Assembly: GCA_964585575.1 (NCBI GenBank)
Contig: CAZPEM010000094.1
Span: 1 to 13,373 of the forward strand
Origin: UBA4655 sp964585575
Lineage (GTDB): Bacteria; Planctomycetota; Planctomycetia; Pirellulales; UBA1268
DNA length: 13,373 nucleotides
Reading direction: 5' to 3'
The notes beneath the pieces are model-generated. The model was not told the DNA's origin and did not search any database. It saw only the letters and a program-made list of their open reading frames with translations. The position numbers were made by a program, and so were the translations under genes. Positions 1 to 8,030 of this stretch are shown here, in pieces (the stretch's first letter is position 1; each line of letters begins with the position of its first letter).

Positions 1-194
1 CGCTCGCTTTTTTGGGCGGAGGTACGGCGAAGGTCGTCGGCCGCGGACTTCCGTGGTTTGTCACATTCGGCCTGCAGGGAGAAGACCGTGAGGGGCTGCC
101 CGTGCCATGTCGCCGGCGTAGCTGACCAGCGCAGGCATGGATGCCGGAGCGCCAGTCAGCTCCGAGTGAGTGGAGGCCCGGAGGGCCGTAGCAA

Positions 195-237
195 GCAAAC
201 GTCCGGAGACGTGGCGCGGGCAGCCCCGAACCCGGCA
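195..237 (+). repeat. Dispersed intergenic element, copy A
   Basis: These 43 bases match 8676-8718 at 37 of 43 positions without gaps. All six differences are A/G transitions. The shared core begins with aacgtccgg and ends with ccccgaaccc. Both copies lie in short intergenic stretches on the same strand. It is likely a member of a genome-wide family of small intergenic repeats; its function is unknown. Confidence 0.55.
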
Positions 238-256
238 GCGTTGACCCGCAAGCGGT

Positions 257-262
257 TACAAT
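257..262 (+). promoter_or_regulatory. Possible -10 box (TACAAT) for the EVE-domain gene
   Basis: TACAAT matches the TATAAT consensus at 5 of 6 positions and ends 6 nt before the ATG at 269. Transcription would be expected to start at or next to the start codon, giving a leaderless mRNA. No Shine-Dalgarno sequence precedes this ATG, which agrees. A -35 at the usual 16-18 nt spacing is not evident: a TTGACC at 241-246 is only 10 nt upstream. The call is therefore tentative. Confidence 0.35.
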
Positions 263-268
263 GCCCGC

Positions 269-736
269 ATGAACCACTGGCTGATCAAGAGCGAGCCCGA
301 CGTCTTCTCGATCCACGATCTCGCGAAGGCGAAGAACAAGACGACGCACTGGGAGGGGGTGCGCAATTATCAGGCACGCAACTTCCTGCGTGCCATGAAA
401 AGAGGCGACCACTGCCTCTTCTATCATTCGAACGCCGAGCCGTCGGCCGTGGCGGGTGTCGTCGAGGTGGTTCGTGAGGCCTATGCCGATCCGACCGCGT
501 GGAATCCAAAGAGCGACTACCACGATCCGAAGGCGTCGCCCGAGAATCCCGTCTGGTCGATGGTCGACGTGAGGCTCGTCGAGATCTTTCCGCGGGAGAT
601 TCCGCTCGAGGAACTGCGGGGCGTGAAGGCCCTTGCCGGGATGGAACTCCTGCGGCGCGGCAGCCGGCTCTCGGTGCATCCGGTGACGGCAACGGAGTTT
701 CGTGCCATCCGCAAGCTTGCCGGGTGCCCGGCCTGA
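269..736 (+). CDS. EVE domain-containing protein
   Basis: The 155-residue product is a stand-alone EVE domain (PUA-like fold, the thymocyte nuclear protein 1 family). The family hallmark MNHWLIKSEPDVFS opens the protein. It is followed by the conserved THWEGVRNYQARNFLR segment (about residues 26-41) and the GDHCLFYHSN strand (about 46-55). The aromatic pocket of EVE domains is thought to bind modified bases, such as methylated cytosine, in DNA or RNA; the substrate of bacterial stand-alone members is not known. The length is normal for the family. The start at 269 is fixed by the conserved N-terminus, although no ribosome binding site precedes it. The stop lies 4 nt before the bioF start, so the two genes are probably cotranscribed. 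Confidence 0.9.
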   Translation: MNHWLIKSEPDVFSIHDLAKAKNKTTHWEGVRNYQARNFLRAMKRGDHCLFYHSNAEPSAVAGVVEVVREAYADPTAWNPKSDYHDPKASPENPVWSMVDVRLVEIFPREIPLEELRGVKALAGMELLRRGSRLSVHPVTATEFRAIRKLAGCPA

Positions 737-740
737 TCGC

Positions 741-1982
741 ATGCCCTGCCGACTTCCTCCTCCGGTCGAAAGGTCCGCGGCGTCGCCGCTGCCGGAGCGG
801 CTTGCCTGGATCGATGCCGACATGGAATCGATGCGGGCGGCCGGGCTCGAGAGGCCCCACCGCGTCCGGTCGGGTCGACAGGGGGCGATGGTCGAACTCG
901 ATGGGCGAACGCTCCTGAACTTCGGAAGCAACGACTACCTCGGCTACGCGGGGGATGTCCGGCTCACGAAAGCCGCGTCAAGAGGGGCCTGCGCCGAGGG
1001 CTTCGGGGCGGGAGCCAGCCCGCTCGTGAGCGGCCACAGCCTCGCCCACGAGCGGCTCGAGCGGGCGATCGCCGATCTCCTCGCCGTCGAGAGCGCGCTC
1101 GTCTTTCCGAGCGGCTTCGCGGCCAACACGGCCACGATCGCGGCGGTCGCCGGCCCCGGCGATTTTGTCGCGAGCGACGAGCGAAACCACGCGAGCATCA
1201 TCGACGGCTGCCGTCTCTCCCGGGCCGAGGTGGGAATCTACGCCCATCGCGACCTCGCCTCGCTCGATCGGCTCCTCCGGTCGGCGAAGGGTGCCCGCCG
1301 CCGGCTCGTCGTCACCGACACGCTCTTCTCGATGGATGGCACGATCGCGCCGCTCGCCGGCCTCTGCGAGGTCGCGGAGCGGCACGGGGCGATCGTGATG
1401 GTGGACGAGGCGCACGCCACGGGCGTCTTCGGCGACCGCGGCAGCGGCCTCGTCGAGGCGGCAGACTGCGCCGACGGGGTGCATGTCCGGGTGGGCACCT
1501 TGTCGAAGGCGGTCGGCGCCGCGGGCGGGTTCGTCGCCGGCCATGCGAAACTCATCGAGTGGCTGCGACACAAGGCGAGGGCCTGGATCTTCTCCACCGC
1601 GCATCCGCCGGCCGTGGCCGCCGCGGCAGAGCGGGCCATCGGGCTCATCGTCGAGGAGCCCCACCGCAGGCGTGAACTGCTCGAGAAAGCTGCTTCCTTT
1701 CGGGAATCGCTCGTCGCCGACGGCATCGTCCTCGGGGACGCGGCCGCGCAGATCGTGCCCGTCGTGGCGGGGTCGGCCGAAGCCGCATGCGGAGTCCAGG
1801 AGACGCTCGCGTCCGAAGGGTTCTTCGTGCCGGCCATCCGCCCACCGAGCGTGCCGCAGGGGCGAAGCCTCGTGCGGGCGAGCCTCTCCTGGCATCATTC
1901 CGCCGACGATCTTTCGAGGCTGGCGGCCGCGATCGGTCGCGCCGTGGGCCGCCGACGGGCTCGAGGGGATTCCGCAGGATGA
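741..1982 (+). CDS. bioF: 8-amino-7-oxononanoate synthase (BioF-type PLP enzyme)
   Basis: This is a 413-residue alpha-oxoamine synthase, a PLP-dependent fold-type I enzyme. BioF condenses pimeloyl thioester with L-alanine to give 8-amino-7-oxononanoate, the first ring-building precursor of biotin. The sequence shows LLNFGSNDYLGYAG near the N-terminus, SGFAANTATIAAVAG, the aspartate motif VDEAHATGVFGDRG and the Schiff-base lysine in TLSKAVGAAGG (K256). FVPAIRPPSVPQG near the C-terminus matches the BioF signature AIRPPTVP of the E. coli enzyme, which favours BioF over the related KBL or serine palmitoyltransferase. I chose ATG 741, just after the preceding stop, because an in-frame ATG at 702 would overlap the EVE gene and add a non-conserved stretch. 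An ATG at 822 would cut off the conserved LPERLAWIDAD. No clear Shine-Dalgarno is present, so translation may depend on coupling. The last 4 nt overlap the FMO start. Confidence 0.88.
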   Translation: MPCRLPPPVERSAASPLPERLAWIDADMESMRAAGLERPHRVRSGRQGAMVELDGRTLLNFGSNDYLGYAGDVRLTKAASRGACAEGFGAGASPLVSGHSLAHERLERAIADLLAVESALVFPSGFAANTATIAAVAGPGDFVASDERNHASIIDGCRLSRAEVGIYAHRDLASLDRLLRSAKGARRRLVVTDTLFSMDGTIAPLAGLCEVAERHGAIVMVDEAHATGVFGDRGSGLVEAADCADGVHVRVGTLSKAVGAAGGFVAGHAKLIEWLRHKARAWIFSTAHPPAVAAAAERAIGLIVEEPHRRRELLEKAASFRESLVADGIVLGDAAAQIVPVVAGSAEAACGVQETLASEGFFVPAIRPPSVPQGRSLVRASLSWHHSADDLSRLAAAIGRAVGRRRARGDSAG

Positions 1983-3624
1983 ACGAACTCGAATCACCCC
2001 AATCGCCCGTCGGAAAGTGGTGCGTCATCGGCGCCGGTCCTTCGGGACTGACCGCCCTGAAGAACCTGCTGTCCCTCGGAATCGACGCCGAGTGCCTCGA
2101 GCGGGAGGATCGAGTCGGCGGCAACTGGTGCTTCGGATCCGCCGCGTCGGCCGTGCTCGAATCGACGCGGCTCATCAGTTCCGCGCGGCTCACGGAGTAT
2201 GCCGACTTCCGGATGCCGCGCGACTGGCCGGCCCATCCGACCCACTCGCAGTGCCTCGAATATCTCCGCGACTACGCCCGGCATTTCGGCCTCGTGCCCT
2301 TCATCCGCACCGACAGCGAGGTCGTTCGGGTCGAGCGGGCAGGCGACGGCCGCCCAGGGTGGATCGTCGATGTGGCCGGCCGGGGCGGCTCGTGGTACGA
2401 GGGGGTCGTCATCGCCACCGGCCACAACCGCGAGCCGAGGTTTCCCGCGATCGCGGGAGGCTTCGCAGGCGTTCGGCTCCATGCCTGCGACTACAAGTCG
2501 CCGACCAATCCGGTCCCGATCGCCGGCAAGCGGGTGCTCGTGATCGGCGGCGGCAACTCGGGGTGTGACATCGCCGTCGAGTGCTCCCGGCATGCCGTCG
2601 CGACGTGGCATTCCACGCGGCGGGGCTACCACGTCGTGCCGCGGCTCCTCATGGGGAGGCCCGCCGACCTCCGCAACGAGCGGCTCCTGCGGATGGGGGC
2701 GCCGCTCTGGCTGCGTCGCATTCTGTCGCTCGGCGCGATCGATCGCGCGATCGGACTGCCCCATCGCCACGGACTGCCGCGTCCCGACCATCGTCTCTGG
2801 GAAACCCACCCGGTCATCAACGACGCGATCTACGATCGGATCGACGCGGGGGCAATCCGACCGGTCGGCGACGTCGTCGGCTTCGAAGGCGACACGGCGA
2901 CCTTCGCGGACGGAAGCCGGGAACGGTTCGAAGTGGTGATCTTCGCGACGGGCTACCGCGCCGCGATGCCCTTCATCGATCTGGAGAGCCTCGGCGGCGC
3001 GATCCCCGGCAGCGACGGCGTGCCCGATCTCTTCATGCATCTGCTCCACCCCGTGCGGGACGACATCGCGGTGGCCGGCCTCATCCAGCCCGACAGCGGC
3101 CAATGGGGCATCACCGACGTGCAGGCGCAGCTCGTCGCGCGGATGGCGCTCGCCCGCCGTCGGGGTCGGCATGCCCTCGCCTGGCTCCATCGCCGCCGGG
3201 CCGCGGGCTGGCGGCGCGGGCCGATTCGATACGTCGATTCGCCGCGGCATCTGCTCGAGGTCGAGCACCACTCCTACCGCCGGGCGCTCTCCCGGCTCGT
3301 CGCCGGGATGGACCGCAGGCTGCGGGCTACTTCGCGCCTGCCGGCGGCTGCAGGTTGCCTGCCGGCGGCTGCAGGTTGCCTGCCGGCGGCTGCNNNNNNN
3401 NNNNNNNNNNNNNNNNNNNNNNNNNNNNNNNNNNNNNNNNNNNNNNNNNNNNNNNNNNNNNNNNNNNNNNNNNNNNNNNNNNNNNNNNNNNNNTGCCGGC
3501 GGCTGCAGGTTGCCTGCCGGCGGCTGCAGGTTGCCTGCCGGCGGCTGCAGGTTGCCTGCCGGCGGCTGCGGGTTGCCTGCCGGCGGCTGCGGGTTGCCGA
3601 AGAGGGCCTCGAGGCCGCGGTTGA
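1979..3624 (+). CDS. Flavin-containing monooxygenase (FMO family) with repeat-encoded C-terminal tail
   Basis: This is a class B flavoprotein monooxygenase: it uses FAD and NADPH to insert oxygen at a nucleophilic N or S atom, or to carry out a Baeyer-Villiger oxidation. The motifs are complete: FAD-binding GAGPSG (residues 18-23), the FMO fingerprint FAGVRLHACDY matching FxGxxxHxxxY (162-172), NADP-binding GGGNSG (190-195) and ATGY (323-326). The ATG at 1979 overlaps the bioF stop as ATGA, with GAGGGG about 10 nt upstream as ribosome binding site. The conserved domain ends near 3335. From 3338 the frame enters a 21-bp repeat read as LPAAAGC, then leaves it to end in RRGPRGRG and a TGA at 3622-3624. 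The 100-N gap at 3394 breaks the frame as written, but any whole number of repeats restores it. Merging the 55-bp overlap gives 1491 nt, or 496 residues. The substrate is unknown. The final part overlaps the convergent AsmA-like gene. Confidence 0.85.
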
Positions 3625-6600
3625 GTCCGTCGCCGATGACCGCCTGCGCGGTGTTCTCCACGATGCGGGCGACGATCTGGTCGATCGCCGTGGCATCGAA
3701 CTGCGGTCGGTTGACCGTTCCGCGAAGCGGGATCACGACGGGAGTCCGCATGAGCGCGGCGACGACGGGCGTCTGGCCGACGATGTCGCCCCGGAACGCC
3801 ACTTCCGCGGTCATCGCGAGCGTGCCGTCGGCGCCGACGCTTCCCTTGGTCTTGACCACCAACTGCCCGGCGTCCATGACGAATCCGTCGTGCCAGATTC
3901 GACGCTGCGAGAGCATGACGCGAACCGGATCGGGCCTCACGCGCATGAGCACGACCTTGTCGCCGATCGCGAACCGCGGGTCGAGCAGCCCCTGGAGCCG
4001 ACCGATGAGCGCGACGAGGGCCTGTGCCGGCGGGCCCGGCGTCACCTCGAGCCGGTCGAAGTGCACCTGCCCAGCGAACTCGCCGCCGAGCGGGTCGGCA
4101 AGCGGCATTCGCGCCCCGGCGGCGTCGATGCTGACGCGACCGCTCGCCTGGGTCGATTGGGCGATGAGCGGGGCGATCCAGCGGATCCAGCGGTCGCAAA
4201 ACTGGTTCGACAGGTCGACCCTGTCGACGATGCGACCCGGTGGAACGACGAGCTCCATGGGACCGGGAACGAGCCGCAGCCACGGCCCGCCGCGGAGCCT
4301 TCCGCCCGCCGCGCCGATGTCGAATGGTCCGAAGGCGAGCTGGCCGTCGAGGAGCCTCAGCGGCATCTCTCCGCCGTCGATCGGCACGCCGCCGACCTGC
4401 GCGGCCTCCCAGGCGAGGCTCGTGTCGAACGAGACGGCCCGCATCCAGCGGGCCGGATCGTCCGGCGTCCGCTGTGGCAACGACGCCGGAATCGCGATCC
4501 TGCCGGAGGCCGCGGGGTCGGTGGCGGCATCGACGCCGCGGGCGGCCTTGAGCCAGTCGTCGGGCAGGACGATGCTTCGGGCGGGGTCGCTCGGCGGCGG
4601 CTCGATCGCGAGCCGCGACGGATCGCGGAGTGGTCCGCGAATCGCGAAGGACCGCGAGCCGGATCCCGCGAGCATCACGTTGCCGCCCGTCCACGGCATG
4701 AGGAGACGGGAGAGCGAGTTCCAGTCGTAGGCGAAGCTGCCCGCCAGATCGACGACCGACCGCGACGACAACGCATCGACCGCGCCGGCCGACGTGAACG
4801 CCGCCGTCGTGGAATCGAGCGAGAGCCGGTTCACGACGACACGGTCGAGATGCGGGGCGTGGGTCACCTCGGCGATGAGCTTCGCCCTGGGTTCCTTCCA
4901 GATCTCCTGCGGCGTCGCGGTGCCACCGATGCCGAGGGCGGACGACGCCGGGACGCTCGCGAGCGACAGGGAGTCTCCCGTCACCTCGACCCTCACGTTC
5001 GTTCCCGCGGGCGTGTCGAGGACCTCGATCGATCCCCAGGCCCGCCCGGCGACGGGCCACGCGGCCGCGAACAGGGGCGATGCGAACCAACGCTCGAACC
5101 GTGCGAGGTCGGCCTGCCACTGCGCTTTCCCGCGCACGCGGCCGAGGGTGGTCGAGGCGGGGTTCGCGCCTCCGGCCGCCGCCGCGGGCAGGATCGAGAG
5201 TCCGCCGGTCCGCAGGGAAACCGTCGACGTGAGCACCTCGGCGGACGAGAGGTCGATTCTCCCGCTCGAGGGATGGAAAACACCGGCGCCGCTTGCCACC
5301 AGTCTCGGCTCCTCGATCGATCGGCCCCCCAGCCGCACCGACGGCTTCTCGATCTCGGCCGCGGCCTTCGTCACCTGCCAGATGTCGCCCTGCGAGGAGA
5401 GCGTGGCCGATGCGCGGAGCGTGCCGCCGCAGGCGGTTCGTTCGGGGTCGACCACGTCGACGAAGACCGCGAGCCTGCGATGCCACTGCTCGACGTCGCC
5501 TTCGACCGAGAGGTCGGCCGCGATGCCGGTCGAGGAGGGGGCGGCATGAATCAGGAGCCCGCGGCCCGAGCCGCCCGAGAGGATTGCGGCGTAGTCGACG
5601 AGGGCCCCGCCGGTGAGCGTGGCCTCGAGCGAGTCCTCCGCCGACGCGATGCGGGCATGGGCGTCGTCGACGAGCACCGCAGACCCCGCCACGCTCCCGG
5701 CGCCCGTCGCCTCGAGCGACAGCTTCGGCTCCCGGAGCCGCGGCCGACCGGGGAGATTCAGGGTGAGGTTCTCGACGCTCGACGAGAGCGTCGCGGCGTA
5801 GGCTTGGCCCGTCCTCCGCCGGACGACGTCGAGACGCCCGCGAGACGTGCCGGCGATCTCGACGGCCCGGAGGTCGAGCAGTTCCGACGCCTCTTCCACG
5901 ATCCGGTCGAGGTCGACGGTCCACTCGAGATTGCCCCCTTCGGCGGATCCACTCGCCGTCAGTTCGACGGCCGCCGAGGCGACTCTCGCTTCCTCGATCC
6001 GAAGCCGCTCCCCGGCCCCGGCGGCCCGCCTGCCCCGAAGCCAGGCGGTGAAGGGTTCGTTCCAGCGGAGCTGCCGGGTTCCTTGCACGGCCGCGAGGTC
6101 GCGGGAGCTTGCCCGCATCTCGAGAACCCGCTCGCCGCCGTCGGCGTAGGCCGCCGCCGCCAGTTGCATCTGCCCCGCGGTCACCCGAACATCGGGCCGC
6201 ACCTCGAGTCCTCCCGGCAGCGCCTTGGCGGCCGCCGCGAGGTCGACGTCGGCCGAGAAGGCGAAGTCGCTCCTCGCGAGCTGTTCGAGCCAGTCCCACG
6301 AGCTTTCGCCGGGCATCACGATCCTTCCCGAGGCCTCGGCCTTGAACAGCGGGCTTCTCGCCTCGAGTTTCCGAACGTTCACGATCCGACCATCGATCGA
6401 CACGTCGAACGGCGCGTCGAGCTGCTCGATCGCGACCCGCTCGCGGAGGGTCGTAGCGTCGCAGACCGCAAGACGGCTTCCCGAGACCGTTCCCGCCATC
6501 GCCCAGGGCCGCGATGGCGCGGCGCCGCCCGGTCCGGCAACCGTCCTTGGAACGTGCAGGTCCATCCGCAGGTCGGCGAGGCCATCGAGTACGGTCGCAC

Positions 6601-7444
6601 CGTCGAAACGGGTCGCGAGCACCCGCGTGATGCCGAGGGGCAGGCGGGTCGTCGCCACGGCAAAACTCGTGTCGGCGACCGGATCGACCGTCGCCGTTAC
6701 CGACCAGCCGCCGTTCCTCGCCAGCGCCGCGGTGGCGGCCGCGGCGATCGGTCGGCGGTCGAATGGAACGCCGGTGACGGCGTCCCTGGGGCGATCGACG
6801 ATCGCCGCCGCGGCGGATGCATGCACGAGGCGGCCCGAAACGGCCCAACCGTCGAGCGATGCCTCGGGGCCGACCGGCCCGGAGGCGACGACCTCGCCGA
6901 GCCGCCATTCGTCGCGGCGGGCCGTGTCGATGATCCGCACGCCGGCATCGACGACCTCGATCGAGAGCCGTGGGATCGGCACGGTAGCCGTCGCCGCGAG
7001 CCACGGGGCGAGAAGGTCCTCGAGGTTCGATCCTCCCCGGCGGATCTCGAGCAGGGCCTCCACGCCCGCGATGCGGATCGTGCCCAGGTCGTCGCGGTTC
7101 GTCAGGAGTCCGAGGATGCCGCGATCGATGGCGAGCCGATCGACGGCGACGATGCCCCGGCCCTCACGATCGCGGACGACCAGGTCGCGATATTCGATCG
7201 ATCCGAGCCACCGCCACACAGCCGCCCGGCTGCCGATCGATCCGTCGATCCCGGCGAAGATCGCCCCGAGGGGCCGGTCGCGAAGCGGGGTGAGCACGGC
7301 GACATCGGGCGCGAACCACGCGCCGGCTGCGATGACGAGCAGGAACGCAAGCCACAGGATTCGCCGACGGCCACTCCTCGGCCGCTGCCAGTCGGGGAAA
7401 TCGTCGTCCTCGACTTCCTCCCACGTGCGCCTGCGCCTGGCCAT
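3327..7444 (-). CDS. Very large AsmA/TamB-like membrane-anchored protein
   Basis: This protein of about 1320 residues (with the gap merged) belongs, as far as I can judge, to the AsmA-like superfamily of long beta-rich envelope proteins linked to lipid transport and outer-membrane homeostasis. It starts with a charged cytoplasmic segment, followed by one membrane anchor (about residues 28-46, RRILWLAFLLVIAAGAWF). The rest is long, beta-strand-like and periplasmic. The C-terminal part resembles the AsmA C-terminal region: FDRLEVTPGPPAQALVALIG at about 1130-1150, then MRTPVVIPLRGTVNRPQFD at about 1228-1246. It ends in the NPQPPAG/NLQPPAG repeats and GAK. ATG 7444 is preferred over ATG 7498 because AGGAAGGAG lies 10 nt upstream. 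The stop is at 3327-3329. The frame as written breaks at the gap, but whole 21-bp units keep it open. It stands alone on this strand. The family assignment rests on architecture and the C-terminal motif only. Confidence 0.7.
3339..3598. repeat. 21-bp tandem repeat array, coding on both strands
   Basis: The unit is a 13-base core tgccggcggctgc followed by an 8-base linker aggttgcc. Cores start at 3339, 3360 and 3381 left of the gap and at 3494, 3515, 3536, 3557 and 3578 right of it. The last two units carry gggttgcc in place of aggttgcc. The two sides are out of phase with each other by 8 bases modulo 21, as expected if the N run is a fixed-size placeholder. Merging the 55-bp overlap leaves at least five copies. 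The unit contains no stop codon in any of six frames. On the plus strand it encodes LPAAAGC in the FMO frame, and on the minus strand NLQPPAG or NPQPPAG in the AsmA-like frame. Confidence 0.9.
3394..3493. other. Assembly gap (100 N) inside the repeat array
   Basis: The run of exactly 100 N is a scaffolding placeholder. The 55 bases before it (3339-3393) are identical to the 55 bases after it (3494-3548), and the match cannot be extended. This points to two contig ends sharing a 55-base overlap in a repeat that the assembler could not resolve. The true repeat copy number is therefore unknown. Confidence 0.9.
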
Positions 7445-7473
7445 CCCTGCCGTGCTCCTTCCTGGGTGGGGCG

Positions 7474-7479
7474 AGTATA
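7474..7479 (-). promoter_or_regulatory. Possible -10 box (TATACT) for the AsmA-like gene
   Basis: Read on the minus strand, TATACT matches the -10 consensus at 5 of 6 positions and lies about 30 nt upstream of the ATG at 7444. That would leave a short leader containing the AGGAAGGAG ribosome binding site. I see no -35 consensus at 17 nt spacing. Confidence 0.35.
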
Positions 7480-7499
7480 CCGGCCCTCGCCCCTCCACT

Positions 7500-7526
7500 C
7501 CGCGATCGTCACAGCGACGATCGCGG
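7500..7526. promoter_or_regulatory. 11-bp inverted repeat in a divergent intergenic region
   Basis: The arms 7500-7510 (ccgcgatcgtc) and 7516-7526 are perfectly complementary around a 5-nt centre (acagc). The repeat sits between the divergent starts at 7444 and 7611, about 20 bp upstream of the TATACT box of the minus-strand gene. It could be an operator for a dimeric regulator or an RNA hairpin. No T-tract follows on either side, so it is not a terminator. Confidence 0.4.
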
Positions 7527-7610
7527 CCTCACTACACTATCGGTCGAAACCGTCGGGCGGATTGTGCCTTGGAAGGCAGCCGCTGCCGACTCCTGGAGCA
7601 GGTTTTCGAA

Positions 7611-7930
7611 ATGAGCCGGCGATTCGGACCCGTCATCGATCCGCTCGTGAGCGGCCGGACTCCCGATCTCGGGGCCGGGAGACGCGTGGAAGCGGCGAAG
7701 CGGTCGCTGGCCACGCTCTCGCCGGAGGCGGTCTTCCCAGGTCGGAGGATCGTGGATCACGACGCCGCCAGGGCCTGTCTTGCGGGCCTCTGGCTCTGGA
7801 ACGATTGCCTGGAGGAGTCGCACGGCATCAGCCAGGGCATCGAGACCCCCGAAGGCAGCTGGTGGCATGCGATCATGCACCGCCGCGAGGGAGACTTCTC
7901 CAACGCGAAATACTGGTTCCGGCGGGTGGG
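7611..7930 (+). CDS. Conserved protein of unknown function, 3' end lost in gap
   Basis: The visible 106 residues start MSRRFGPVIDPLVSG and end at the gap with NAKYWFRRVG. The block LWNDCLEESHGISQGIETPEG followed by SWWHAIMHRREGDF is highly patterned. I recall similar sequences from small uncharacterised planctomycete and verrucomicrobial proteins, but I know of no established function. Trp and His are unusually frequent in this block (WNDxxxESH, WWHxxMHRRE), so a metal- or ligand-binding role is conceivable but unproven. There is no signal peptide or membrane segment. The ATG at 7611 has only a weak GGAG 12 nt upstream. The next gene on the same strand emerges from the gap, so the two may form an operon. 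Confidence 0.7.
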
Positions 7931-8030
7931 NNNNNNNNNNNNNNNNNNNNNNNNNNNNNNNNNNNNNNNNNNNNNNNNNNNNNNNNNNNNNNNNNNNNNN
8001 NNNNNNNNNNNNNNNNNNNNNNNNNNNNNN
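7931..8030. other. Assembly gap (100 N), genuinely unresolved
   Basis: Unlike the other two N runs, the flanks here share no sequence overlap. The end of the unknown-function gene and the start codon of the MobA-like gene are missing. The real distance is unknown, and direct adjacency depends on the scaffolding being right. Confidence 0.85.

Larger units (their letters stand above)
1..268. other. Gene-free leading region
   Basis: I see no credible gene here. The only open frame of note starts at 58 and runs into the next gene in another frame; it has no recognisable domain and looks like a shadow. A T6 run at 8-13 could be the tail of a terminator for a gene that lies before the window, but its stem would be cut off. 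Positions 195-237 carry a dispersed element that recurs at 8676-8718, and 257-262 is a possible -10 box; both are listed separately. Confidence 0.6.

Noticed and set aside
58..477. 139-codon plus-strand ORF before the EVE gene
   Set aside because: Its second half overlaps the EVE gene in another frame, it has no ribosome site, and its composition is typical of a shadow frame.
978..1997. 339-codon minus-strand ORF
   Set aside because: It is antisense to the well-conserved bioF coding frame, is Arg/Gly/Asp-rich and shows no domain; it is a codon-bias shadow.
1979..3393. FMO as a frameshifted pseudogene
   Set aside because: The apparent frame change coincides with the 100-N placeholder. Merging the 55-bp overlap restores an open frame of 497 codons with all motifs intact.
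3339..3598. CRISPR array
   Set aside because: The 21-bp units are direct tandem copies with near-identical 8-base linkers, so there are no unique spacers, and the array is open in coding frames on both strands.
1994..7498. Minus-strand frame of 1834 codons taken as one protein
   Set aside because: Left of the gap it shifts into a frame antisense to the FMO with no recognisable features. With whole repeat units the frame ends at 3327, and ATG 7444 with its ribosome site is a better start than 7498.
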